46,705 bases of DNA. Source: Caulobacteraceae bacterium (GTDB taxonomy: Bacteria > Pseudomonadota > Alphaproteobacteria > Caulobacterales > Caulobacteraceae). The translations under genes were made by a program, and so were the position numbers. Where the stretch lies: the NCBI GenBank assembly GCA_947447115.1, contig CANFKD010000004.1:1-46705 (forward strand). Reading direction: 5' to 3'. The notes under the pieces were generated by a model. It searched no databases and had not been told where the DNA came from. It was given only the letters and a program-made list of their open reading frames with translations. Shown here piece after piece: positions 39,522 through 46,705 of the stretch. Each line of letters starts with the position of its first letter. Position 1 is the first letter of the stretch.

Positions 39522-41642
39522 ATGGATTCGTATATTTGGTGGGTTATCGCGGCCGGATTTTTGGCGGTGCTCTATGGCATCGTTCAGACCGCGACCCTGA
39601 TGCAAGCTTCGGCTGGCAACGACAAGATGAAAGAAATCGCAGCCGCCATTCAGGAAGGCGCTCAAGCCTATCTGCGGCGGCAATATACGACCATCGGCAT
39701 TGTCGGCTTGGTCATTCTGGCCATTGTTTACTTCCTGATCGGTCCTAAGGCCGCAGTTGGCTTCGTCATTGGCTCTGTGCTCTCGGGCGCAGCAGGTTAC
39801 GCCGGGATGCTGATTTCCGTTCGCGCCAATGTGCGCACCGCTCAAGCCGCCTCTGAGAGCCTGCAAAAGGGCCTCGGCATGGCGTTCAAGTCGGGCGCGA
39901 TCACGGGCATGCTGGTGGCAGGCTTCGCCCTGATCGGCGTTGCGGGCTATTTCGCTTACCTGACAAAGATCGAAGGCCTCGTGGCAACCAGCCGCGAAGT
40001 GGTCGATGGGATGGTGGCCCTGGGCTTCGGCGCCTCGCTGATCTCCATCTTCGCGCGTCTGGGCGGCGGCATCTTTACCAAGGGTGCTGACGTTGGCGGC
40101 GACATGGTCGGTAAGGTTGAAGCTGGTATTCCTGAGGATGACCCCCGCAACCCCGCCACCATCGCTGACAATGTCGGTGACAATGTCGGCGACTGCGCCG
40201 GTATGGCCGCTGACCTGTTCGAGACCTATGCCGTGACCACGGTCGCGACCATGGTTTTGGCAGCGATCTTCTTCCGCGGCACAGCCGAGGTCGATGCCAT
40301 GATGCTGTTGCCGCTGGGCATCTGCGGTATCTGTATCCCAGCCTCCATCGTCGGTGCCTACTTTGTCCGTCTGGGCAAGAGCCAGAACATCATGGGCGCG
40401 CTTTATCAGGGCCTGATCGTCACCGGCCTTCTGTCGGTCGTCGGTGTCTATGTGGTTATTAACAAGCTCGTGCCTGCCGCCGTCATGATCCAAGGCAAGT
40501 CCGTAGACGCCCATGCGCTGTTCTATTGCGGCCTTGTTGGCCTCGGTGTGACCGCAGCCATCGTCGTGATTACCGAATACTATACCAGCACGGCTTTCCG
40601 TCCGGTCCGTTCGGTGGCCAAGGCTTCGGTCTCAGGTCACGGCACCAACGTGATCCAGGGTCTGGCCGTTTCGCTTGAGTCCACTGCGGCTCCTGCGATT
40701 GCGATCATCGTCGGCATCATCTTGACCTATCAGTTTGCTGGCCTGTTCGGCGTGGCCATCGCCACCACGACCATGCTGGCGCTGGCTGGGTTCATTGTCG
40801 CCCTCGACGCCTTTGGTCCTGTCACCGACAATGCCGGTGGTATTGCCGAAATGGCGGGTCTGCCTCACGAGGTTCGCGTCTCGACCGATGCGCTGGACGC
40901 CGTGGGCAACACCACCAAGGCCGTGACCAAGGGCTATGCCATTGGTTCGGCTGGTCTTGGCGCTCTGGTGCTGTTCGCAGCCTATACTCAAGACCTGAAG
41001 TTCTTCGCGGCCAATGCAACGGAGTTCCCATACTTCGCCGGCATGGGCGAGGTGGCCTTCGACCTGTCCAACCCTTACGTCGTGGTTGGTCTGTTCTTCG
41101 GTGGCCTGCTGCCGTTCCTGTTCGGTGGCATGTCGATGACGGCTGTTGGACGTGCGGCTGAGGCCGTCGTCGAAGAGGTTCGTCGTCAGTTCCGCGAAAT
41201 CCCCGGCATCATGGAGTACAAGGCTAAGCCTGACTACGCCAAGGCCGTGGACATCCTGACCAAGGCCGCAATCCGGGAAATGATTGTCCCGTCCTTGCTG
41301 CCCGTGGTTTCGCCTATCGCGTTGTACTTCGTCATCCAAGCCATTGCTGGCCGTGCAGAAGCGTTTTCGGCTCTGGGCGCGATGCTGATGGGTGTGATCG
41401 TGACTGGCCTGTTCGTGGCCATCTCGATGACCTCAGGCGGCGGTGCTTGGGACAATGCCAAGAAGTACATCGAAGAAGGTAACTATGGCGGCAAGGGCTC
41501 TGAGGCCCACAAGGCTGCCGTGACCGGCGATACGGTTGGCGATCCTTACAAGGACACCTCCGGCCCCGCGGTGAACCCCATGATCAAGATCGCCAACATC
41601 GTAGCCCTGCTGCTGCTGGCCGTCTTGGCTCACTCGGGCTGA
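39522..41642 (+). CDS. hppA: K+-insensitive proton-pumping membrane pyrophosphatase
   Basis: This integral membrane enzyme hydrolyses pyrophosphate and pumps protons out of the cytoplasm. The 706-residue length and about 16 membrane segments are typical. The substrate-binding loops are intact: [52 protein letters not shown] and the [14 protein letters not shown] segment near the end. The K+-dependence position reads [10 protein letters not shown], with K466 and T469; lysine and threonine here mark the K+-independent class. GGAAGGGG precedes the ATG, and a strong bidirectional terminator follows. It probably recovers energy from pyrophosphate released in biosynthesis. Confidence 0.97.
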   Translation: MDSYIWWVIAAGFLAVLYGIVQTATLMQASAGNDKMKEIAAAIQEGAQAYLRRQYTTIGIVGLVILAIVYFLIGPKAAVGFVIGSVLSGAAGYAGMLISVRANVRTAQAASESLQKGLGMAFKSGAITGMLVAGFALIGVAGYFAYLTKIEGLVATSREVVDGMVALGFGASLISIFARLGGGIFTKGADVGGDMVGKVEAGIPEDDPRNPATIADNVGDNVGDCAGMAADLFETYAVTTVATMVLAAIFFRGTAEVDAMMLLPLGICGICIPASIVGAYFVRLGKSQNIMGALYQGLIVTGLLSVVGVYVVINKLVPAAVMIQGKSVDAHALFYCGLVGLGVTAAIVVITEYYTSTAFRPVRSVAKASVSGHGTNVIQGLAVSLESTAAPAIAIIVGIILTYQFAGLFGVAIATTTMLALAGFIVALDAFGPVTDNAGGIAEMAGLPHEVRVSTDALDAVGNTTKAVTKGYAIGSAGLGALVLFAAYTQDLKFFAANATEFPYFAGMGEVAFDLSNPYVVVGLFFGGLLPFLFGGMSMTAVGRAAEAVVEEVRRQFREIPGIMEYKAKPDYAKAVDILTKAAIREMIVPSLLPVVSPIALYFVIQAIAGRAEAFSALGAMLMGVIVTGLFVAISMTSGGGAWDNAKKYIEEGNYGGKGSEAHKAAVTGDTVGDPYKDTSGPAVNPMIKIANIVALLLLAVLAHSG

Positions 41643-41711
41643 TAGCTTGCCTCACCCCTGCCTAGCTTGGCCTAGCGGCAAAGCGGGGCAGGGCAGGTGC
41701 CACAACTGAAA

Positions 41712-41745
41712 ACGCCCCGGAGAGCGATCTTCGGGGCGTATTTTC
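41712..41745. terminator. Bidirectional Rho-independent terminator between hppA and bamE
   Basis: A 12-bp stem (41712-41723 with 41728-41739, one G-T wobble) is closed by a GCGA tetraloop of the GNRA type. TTTT follows on the plus strand (41741-41744), and AAAA before the stem gives TTTT on the minus strand. It therefore serves both convergent genes. Confidence 0.88.
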
Positions 41746-41769
41746 TTGTTCAAGAGGTTTGGATCAGAC

Positions 41770-42309
41770 CTATTCGCGGCGACCGCCAGGCATGTTGCGA
41801 TCCTCATCCTGAGGCAGCAGACCACCACGGCCCACATTGCCCAGAAGCTGTTCGAGAATGGTCATCTCGCGGCCACGGGTCGGGGTTTCGCGGCTATTGT
41901 AGGCCAGAACCTTACCGTCCTTGATCGAGTAAGTGTTGACGCTGGTGACCAGTTCGCTCTCCTTGTCGAAGCTGATCGCGACCACAGTGCGTTCGGTGAC
42001 CTGAGGCAGGTAGAAGGCGATCCTGTCCGTCGTTTGCGACATGTAGAACCAGAGGTTCGGATCGAAGGTCGACACCGCCGAGGGTGACCCCAGACGCTCC
42101 AGAACCATCGACCGTGTGTCGATCTTCGGTTTCACATCCTGAGGCTTTTCCTCAATGGCTTGGAAGCCGCCAAAGGACGTCACCGGCGTGCAAGCGGAGG
42201 CGCCAACCAAGCAGGCTGCGAGGACCGCCGCAGAGGTCAGGGCCTTGATGCGCGCAGGCAATCGGGTCGTGTGGGCAGATGCGGACATGGGTCTATTCAC
42301 CAAATACAT
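41770..42309 (-). CDS. bamE: Outer membrane protein assembly factor BamE (SmpA/OmlA)
   Basis: A 179-residue lipoprotein of the BamE family, part of the BAM complex that inserts outer membrane proteins. The signal region AVLAACLVGASAC ends at the probable lipid cysteine before TPVTSF. The BamE domain follows, with RSMVLERLGSPSAVSTFDPNLWFYMSQ and VTERTVVAISFDKES. The C-terminal Gly/Arg-rich part (residues about 150-179) is disordered. ATG at 42309 has AAAGG 8 bases upstream; M8 at 42288 is an alternative. With bamB in the same window, two BAM lipoproteins are visible. It diverges from the bc1 chaperone gene over 83 bp. Confidence 0.88.
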   Translation of the reverse strand: MYLVNRPMSASAHTTRLPARIKALTSAAVLAACLVGASACTPVTSFGGFQAIEEKPQDVKPKIDTRSMVLERLGSPSAVSTFDPNLWFYMSQTTDRIAFYLPQVTERTVVAISFDKESELVTSVNTYSIKDGKVLAYNSRETPTRGREMTILEQLLGNVGRGGLLPQDEDRNMPGGRRE

Positions 42310-42392
42310 TCTTGCAGCCTTTGACCTAGCGTCCTCAGACCCTTAGTTCAATGGCCGCGTTAAGTGTAGCTCGCGGCAGAAGTGAGGCAGAC

Positions 42393-42947
42393 ATGGTTCT
42401 GAAGCGATGGTTTGGACAATTTTTCGGCGTGAGGCCAGCGGTGAAAACCGGCCGATCCCTTTACAGCGTAGCGGTTCAGCAGGCCCGGCAGCCGGATTTC
42501 TATGTCCGCTTAGGCGTGCGCGATGAGACTGAAGCGCGATTCGAACTCTACAGCCTGCATGTCGTCCTATTGCTCCATCGGCTAAAGGGGCAGGGCGAGG
42601 TCGCGACTGAGGTCGCGCAGGCCCTGTTCGGGGCCTATATCCAAGCCCTCGATTCGGCTCTGCGGGAGATGGGCGTTGGTGATCTGTCGATGGCCAAGAA
42701 GATGCGCAAGCTGGGCGAGGCCTTCTATGGTCGGGTCAAGGCCTATGATATTGCGCTGGCCAGCCTGCCCGATCAGACGGAACTTTCAGCGACCCTTGCG
42801 CGGACCGTGTATGCTGACATTGAAGATGCGCCTGTTCCTACCTTGAGCGACTACGCCGTGCGCTGCGTTGCCGCCTTGGCTGAACAGTCCTTAGATAGCC
42901 TGTTGCAGGCATCTGTTATCTGGCCGGAGATCTCGCATGACGTCTGA
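42393..42947 (+). CDS. Ubiquinol-cytochrome c chaperone (CBP3/UQCC1 family)
   Basis: A 184-residue protein of the ubiquinol-cytochrome c chaperone family, which assists assembly of cytochrome b in complex III. The conserved core reads QPDFYVRLGVRDETEARFELYSLHVVLLLHRL, followed by DSALREMGVGDLSMAKKMRKLGEAFYGRVKAY. The start at 42393 follows GAGG by 6 bases and gives the usual short basic lead; an in-frame ATG at 42351 adds 14 atypical residues. Its stop overlaps the start of the yceD-like gene by 11 bases. Confidence 0.9.
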   Translation: MVLKRWFGQFFGVRPAVKTGRSLYSVAVQQARQPDFYVRLGVRDETEARFELYSLHVVLLLHRLKGQGEVATEVAQALFGAYIQALDSALREMGVGDLSMAKKMRKLGEAFYGRVKAYDIALASLPDQTELSATLARTVYADIEDAPVPTLSDYAVRCVAALAEQSLDSLLQASVIWPEISHDV

Positions 42948-43473
42948 ACAAGCCCTGTGGAAAGCCCCAATGGGTCTGGGCGAATTTTCGGCCCAAGGGT
43001 CGGTGCGTCAGCTGGTGCCGGACGAGGCGGCGCGCCACGTGATCGCCAAGCTCTATGGTCTGGTTTCGCTGGATAGGCTGGAGGCAGAGGTCAAGCTGGT
43101 GCGTTGGCATGATGGGGGACAGATCGATGGCCGCTGGTCTGGTTCGGTCACCCAAAATTGCGGCGTGACGCTCGAGGACTATTCAACCGAACTGAAGGGG
43201 GAGTTTCGCGTGCGTGTGGTGCCCGTTGGCAGCCTTCATGCCCCCGATCCCAACGTCGTCGAAATTGCCTTTGATCCGGAAGCGGATGATCCACCCGACG
43301 TTCTGGAAGACAATATTGTCGATTTGGCCCACTATGTGCTCGAGGAACTGTCGCTTTCGATTGATCCTTTCCCCCGCAAGCCAGGGGTCGAGTTTGTGGC
43401 GCCGGAGCCAGAGGTGGAGCTATCGCCCTTCGCCGTGCTAAGGAAGCTGAAACCGGGCGCAACTGAGTCTTAA
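42937..43473 (+). CDS. DUF177 (YceD-like) protein
   Basis: A 178-residue DUF177 family protein. Markers are LVRWHDGGQIDGRWSGSVTQNCGVTLEDYSTELKGEFRVRV and the acidic segment DPEADDPPDVLEDNIVDLAHYVLEELSLSIDPFPRKPG. YceD relatives are linked to 23S rRNA and ribosome maturation and normally precede rpmF-plsX; here rpmF is absent and plsX follows after 116 bp, as in many alphaproteobacteria. The single-cysteine NCGVTLED replaces the usual CQRCLE core. Confidence 0.9.
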   Translation: MTSEQALWKAPMGLGEFSAQGSVRQLVPDEAARHVIAKLYGLVSLDRLEAEVKLVRWHDGGQIDGRWSGSVTQNCGVTLEDYSTELKGEFRVRVVPVGSLHAPDPNVVEIAFDPEADDPPDVLEDNIVDLAHYVLEELSLSIDPFPRKPGVEFVAPEPEVELSPFAVLRKLKPGATES

Positions 43474-43589
43474 GGGACCTTGCCTATCCATTCTGTCCGA
43501 TGTTTCCAGATTGATTTTGGGGATGTCGGAATGTCTCGGTCGACCCCTCCGGGTTGGGCGGTTCTTAATCGAGAGGCTTTCGCGCCAGC

Positions 43590-44669
43590 GTGACCGATAG
43601 GTTTGTCATTTCTATTGATGCCATGGGCGGGGACCACGGTCCCTCTGTGGTGGTGTCCGGCGTCTCCATCGCTGTCGGCCTTCTGCGTGATGTGCCTGTG
43701 CGGTTTTTGCTCCACGGGGACGAGGCGCTGATTGGTGCTGAGCTGAATCGCCATCCGCTTGCCAAGGCGGTTTGCGACATCCGTCACACCGACAAGGTGG
43801 TGGCCATGGATGAGAAGCCCGCTCAGGCCTTGCGCCGGGGCAAGGGCACCAGCCTTTGGAATGCCATTGAAGCCGTCAAGACCGGAGAGGCCCAAGCGGC
43901 CGTCTCAGCGGGCAATACCGGTGCCCTGATGGCCATGTCCAAGCTGATCCTGCGCATGGCCGCAGAAATGGACCGGCCCGCCATCGTCGCCAATTGGCCG
44001 ACCATGCAGGGCGTCAGTACCGTTCTCGATGCTGGGGCCAACATCCAGTGTGATGCGGCCCAGCTTGTTGAATTTGCGATTATGGGCGAGGCCTATCACC
44101 GGGCCATGCACGGGGTGGCCCGTCCGACGGTCGGCATTTTGAATGTCGGTTCTGAAGATCAAAAGGGCCATGAAGAGGTCCGAGAAGCCCACAGGCTGCT
44201 GCGCGAATCCAATCTGGATATGGACTATCGCGGCTTTGTTGAAGGCAATGATCTGGCCAAGGGCACGGTCGATGTCGTGGTCACGGACGGCTTTACCGGC
44301 AATGTCGCGCTGAAAACCGCCGAGGGCATGGCTAGGTTTTTTGCCTCTGAAATGCGCGGGGCCTTGACCTCGAGCCTTCTGTCCAAGATCGGCGCGGTCA
44401 TTGCCTCGGGTGCTCTGAAGAAGATGCGCGCCAAGCTTGACCCCAGTTCGGTCAATGGCGGGCCATTATTAGGCCTCAATGGCGTGGTGGTTAAGAGCCA
44501 TGGCGGCGCGGACGACCGCGGCTTTGCCAATGCCATCAAGGTCGCGGCCAATCTGGCCCGCAGCCACTATGCCGAAGAGTTTAAGGCCAGCATGAGCCAG
44601 CTTAGCGATGTGTTGGTTCACGCGCCGACCGAGGACCATCCCGCCGGATCAGAGGAAAGCCCTCAGTGA
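43590..44669 (+). CDS. plsX: Phosphate acyltransferase PlsX
   Basis: PlsX converts acyl-ACP to acyl-phosphate for phospholipid synthesis at the membrane. The 359-residue protein starts FVISIDAMGGDHGPSVVV and contains VSAGNTGALMAMSKLILR, NVGSEDQKGHEEVREAHRLL, FVEGNDLAKGTVDVVVTDGFTGNVALK and GLNGVVVKSHGGADDRGF. The start is GTG at 43590; GAGAGG lies 13 bases upstream, somewhat far. The 3' end overlaps the fabH GTG start by 4 bases, the standard plsX-fabH pair. Confidence 0.96.
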   Translation: MTDRFVISIDAMGGDHGPSVVVSGVSIAVGLLRDVPVRFLLHGDEALIGAELNRHPLAKAVCDIRHTDKVVAMDEKPAQALRRGKGTSLWNAIEAVKTGEAQAAVSAGNTGALMAMSKLILRMAAEMDRPAIVANWPTMQGVSTVLDAGANIQCDAAQLVEFAIMGEAYHRAMHGVARPTVGILNVGSEDQKGHEEVREAHRLLRESNLDMDYRGFVEGNDLAKGTVDVVVTDGFTGNVALKTAEGMARFFASEMRGALTSSLLSKIGAVIASGALKKMRAKLDPSSVNGGPLLGLNGVVVKSHGGADDRGFANAIKVAANLARSHYAEEFKASMSQLSDVLVHAPTEDHPAGSEESPQ

Positions 44670-45658
44670 CTGACGCCTCATCTGCAAACCTGCGTAGCGT
44701 CGTAACCGGCGTTGGCGGCTATCTGCCATCGGATATCGTTACCAACACCGATCTTTCCAAATTTGTCGACACCAATGATGAGTGGATTGTCGAGCGCACA
44801 GGCATTCGCCAGCGCCACCGCGCGGCTGAGGGCGAGTTCACCTCGGACCTGGCCACAGTGGCCGCTCAGCGCGCTCTGGCGGCGGCGGGGCGCAAGGCCT
44901 CGGATGTTGATCTGATCATTGTTGCAACCACCACGCCCGACCTGACCTTTCCGTCCGTGGCAACGATGGTGCAGCACAAGATCGATGCGCCGGTCGGGAT
45001 CGCCTTCGACGTCCAAGCGGTCTGTTCGGGCTTTGTCTATGCCATGTCGGTGGCCGATGGCTTCGTCGCGCGCGGCCTTGCCAAATGCGCACTGGTCATT
45101 GGCGCAGAAACCATGACGCGTCTGATGGACTGGACCGACCGGGGCACCTGCGTGCTCTTTGGTGATGGCGCGGGCGCGGTGGTGCTGGAGCCACAACTGG
45201 GGCAGGGGCTAACGAGCGATCGCGGTCTGCTCGGCTTTTCGCTCCGGGCGGATGGGTCCAAGAAGGACCTGCTGTTCGTCGATGGTGGCCCGTCCAGCAC
45301 CGGTACGGTTGGGCATCTGCAGATGCTCGGCAATCAGGTCTTCCGCCATGCCGTGGTCAATATCTCAGAGGCCATCGAGGCCTCTGCCGCCGTTGCAGGC
45401 GTGACCATGGCTGAGGTCGACTGGTTCATTCCCCACCAAGCCAATCAACGGATTTTGGAAGGCGTGGCCAGGCGGGTCGGTATACCCGAAGAGAAGGTCA
45501 TCTCGACCGTCGCCCTTCACGCCAACACGTCGGCGGCCTCAATTCCCCTTGCGCTCAACCACGGGATTGAGGACGGACGCGTTAAGCCGGGGCAGCTTTT
45601 GCTGCTTGAAGCCATGGGTGGCGGCCTGACCTGGGGCGCCTGCGTTCTGCGCCTCTAA
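44666..45658 (+). CDS. fabH: Beta-ketoacyl-ACP synthase III
   Basis: FabH starts fatty acid synthesis by joining acetyl-CoA with malonyl-ACP. The 330-residue thiolase-fold protein has the catalytic C120 (AVCSGFVYA), the histidine of IPHQANQRI and the asparagine of HANTSAASIP. WIVERTGIRQRH and the terminal GGGLTWGACVLRL are typical. Translation begins at a GTG overlapping the plsX stop (GTGA), so the two are coupled. ihfA begins 94 bases after its stop. Confidence 0.97.
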   Translation: MTDASSANLRSVVTGVGGYLPSDIVTNTDLSKFVDTNDEWIVERTGIRQRHRAAEGEFTSDLATVAAQRALAAAGRKASDVDLIIVATTTPDLTFPSVATMVQHKIDAPVGIAFDVQAVCSGFVYAMSVADGFVARGLAKCALVIGAETMTRLMDWTDRGTCVLFGDGAGAVVLEPQLGQGLTSDRGLLGFSLRADGSKKDLLFVDGGPSSTGTVGHLQMLGNQVFRHAVVNISEAIEASAAVAGVTMAEVDWFIPHQANQRILEGVARRVGIPEEKVISTVALHANTSAASIPLALNHGIEDGRVKPGQLLLLEAMGGGLTWGACVLRL

Positions 45659-45752
45659 GGCGAAAACTTGTCTCTTCGCCAGAACCCTTTGACTTGGCGT
45701 AATAATCGGGGCAAAAACCCAATCAGGTTAATTGGCTGTGGGGGCTTCCCTG

Positions 45753-46055
45753 ATGAAGGGCGAAACACTGACACGCGCGGATCTTTGCGAAGCTGTCCAT
45801 TTGGAAGTGGGTTTGACCCGCCAAGATGGGGCCGCCTTGGTCGAGCGTACCCTAGATCTGGTCGCCGAAGCCTTGGAGCAGGGGCAGACCGTCAAGCTTT
45901 CGGGCTTTGGCGTGTTTCAAGTCCGCGCCAAGCGCGAACGGATCGGCCGCAATCCCAAGACCGGCGAGCCGGCCACCATCAACCCGCGCCGCGTTATCGG
46001 TTTTCGCGCCTCGCAGGTGATCAAGGCCCGTATCGACAAGGCCTTGGGCGGCTAG
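45753..46055 (+). CDS. ihfA: Integration host factor subunit alpha
   Basis: A 100-residue HU/IHF-fold protein. [22 protein letters not shown] opens it, the beta-arm region reads [41 protein letters not shown], and the proline that intercalates into DNA lies in the NPKTGEP turn. IHF bends DNA at specific sites for promoters, replication and recombination, working as a heterodimer with IhfB. ATG at 45753 matches other IhfA N-termini; GTG at 45738 and TTG at 45732 are in frame but add atypical residues. A MerR gene follows after 14 bases. Confidence 0.93.
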   Translation: MKGETLTRADLCEAVHLEVGLTRQDGAALVERTLDLVAEALEQGQTVKLSGFGVFQVRAKRERIGRNPKTGEPATINPRRVIGFRASQVIKARIDKALGG

Positions 46056-46069
46056 ACTGAGGCAGTAGG

Positions 46070-46537
46070 GTGCAAAAAGGGCCGGATGCTTTCCGAACCA
46101 TTTCCGAGGCCGCTGACGAGCTCGGTGTGCCTCAGCATGTGCTGCGGTTCTGGGAAACCAAATTCTCTTTCATAAGGCCGATGAAGCGGGCCGGCGGGCG
46201 CCGGTTCTATCGTCCCCATGACCTGACCGTCTTGGCCGGTGTGCGCGATCTGCTGCACAAGGAAGGCTTCACGATCAAGGGCGTGCAAAAGCTCTATCGC
46301 GATCAGGGCTCAAAGCGTCTCGTCGCCGGGGCCGACGGCCCTGTGCCTGAGCTCGTATCGGAGGTGGCTCCGCAGGCCGCGCCCGTCGTTGCAGCACCCG
46401 CGCCAGCGCCGAAGCCCGCCTTACCCCTGAGCGGATTTGCCGCCATTGACGCTAAGGCGCGCGCGGACCTCGAGCGGAACCTAAAGCTGCTGATCGATAC
46501 CAAGCAGCGTTTGGACCGCGTCCTCGACGCCCAATAG
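46070..46537 (+). CDS. MerR family transcriptional regulator
   Basis: A 155-residue regulator. The winged helix lies at about 9-80 (TISEAADELGVPQHVLRFWETKF, RRFYRPHDLTVLAGVRDLLHKEGFTIKGVQKLY), where RFWETKF is the second-helix signature of the MerR branch found next to ihfA in alphaproteobacteria. The middle is a Pro/Ala linker (about 97-125) and the C-terminus a short coiled-coil helix, LERNLKLLIDTKQRLDRVL, for dimerisation; no metal-binding cysteines are seen. The start is GTG at 46070 with TAGG directly upstream. It is probably cotranscribed with ihfA. Confidence 0.88.
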   Translation: MQKGPDAFRTISEAADELGVPQHVLRFWETKFSFIRPMKRAGGRRFYRPHDLTVLAGVRDLLHKEGFTIKGVQKLYRDQGSKRLVAGADGPVPELVSEVAPQAAPVVAAPAPAPKPALPLSGFAAIDAKARADLERNLKLLIDTKQRLDRVLDAQ

Positions 46538-46567
46538 CTATAAGCGCCCATTGATAGACTTTTGCGA

Positions 46568-46596
46568 TTGCGGCGCGGCAAAGCCCTGCCTATAAG
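46568..46596 (+). promoter_or_regulatory. Putative promoter of the proline tRNA
   Basis: TTGCGG (46568-46573), a 17-base spacer and TATAAG (46591-46596) form a fair housekeeping promoter. Transcription would begin near 46603, a few bases before the mature tRNA end. Confidence 0.5.
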
Positions 46597-46609
46597 GCTC
46601 GCTCTCTAG

Positions 46610-46686
<77 letters not shown>

Positions 46687-46705
46687 TTTCTCCCTCTTCA
46701 CCGAG

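Noticed and set aside
39327-40514. Long open frame on the minus strand overlapping the hppA start
   Set aside because: Rich in His, Asp and Gln with no domain, as expected from the complement of membrane-protein codons; hppA itself is unambiguous.

Overview
The window is a compact, GC-rich stretch of chromosome from an alphaproteobacterium, most likely a Caulobacterales-type organism. The evidence is a PopA-like degenerate diguanylate cyclase, C4-type haem synthesis (5-aminolevulinate synthase), an nrdR-rib-nusB-thiL cluster, a DUF6249 protein, an ihfA-merR pair, a K+-insensitive proton-pumping pyrophosphatase and a cytochrome bc1 chaperone next to yceD-plsX-fabH. I see no insertion sequence, prophage, integron or CRISPR array. 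Genes are tightly packed with many 4-bp overlaps, and nearly all belong to known families.

Layout. 0-7.4 kb: the end of a propionyl-CoA carboxylase alpha chain, a popA-frnE pair, then lipid/CoA genes (SDR, alpha-methylacyl-CoA racemase, VOC protein) facing a DUF2855-tusA pair and a crotonase. 7.5-13.4 kb: DUF6249, panB, the envelope/ribosome block yfgM-bamB-der, and a LOG-family hydrolase. 13.5-16.3 kb: an unknown lipoprotein with an Atm1-type ABC exporter, followed by a palindromic intergenic repeat. 16.5-21.2 kb: a fatty-acid block, fadH-acuI-acyl-CoA ligase. 21.2-24.1 kb: a minus-strand group with an exported formylglycine-generating enzyme, a membrane-anchored metallo-beta-lactamase-fold hydrolase and a TetR regulator. 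24.2-29.3 kb: rlmJ, a small possibly PHA-associated protein behind a PhaR-like palindrome, meaB and clpB. 29.3-34 kb: hemB and hemA back to back, then glyA. 34-38.9 kb: nrdR, ribD(C-terminal), ribE, ribBA, ribH, nusB, thiL. 38.9-46.7 kb: an exported unknown protein, hppA, bamE, bc1 chaperone, yceD, plsX, fabH, ihfA, merR and a proline tRNA.

How the genes work together. pccA, meaB, acuI, fadH, the racemase, the crotonase and the acyl-CoA ligase point to breakdown of odd-chain, branched or unsaturated acyl chains through propionyl-CoA and methylmalonyl-CoA. hemA and hemB carry out the first two steps of tetrapyrrole synthesis, and glyA next to them interconverts serine and glycine, the hemA substrate. 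The riboflavin cluster is incomplete: its RibD lacks the deaminase domain and its RibBA has lost the zinc cysteines of GTP cyclohydrolase II.

No wholly new multi-gene system is evident. The most unusual signals are a panB frame with no canonical start codon that is in frame with the gene before it, an exported FGE beside an MBL/TetR pair, the two incomplete riboflavin enzymes, a start-site hairpin that hides the ribosome binding site of an exported unknown protein, and a PhaR-like box in front of a small unknown protein. All functional calls rest on motif recognition by eye; no database search was run.
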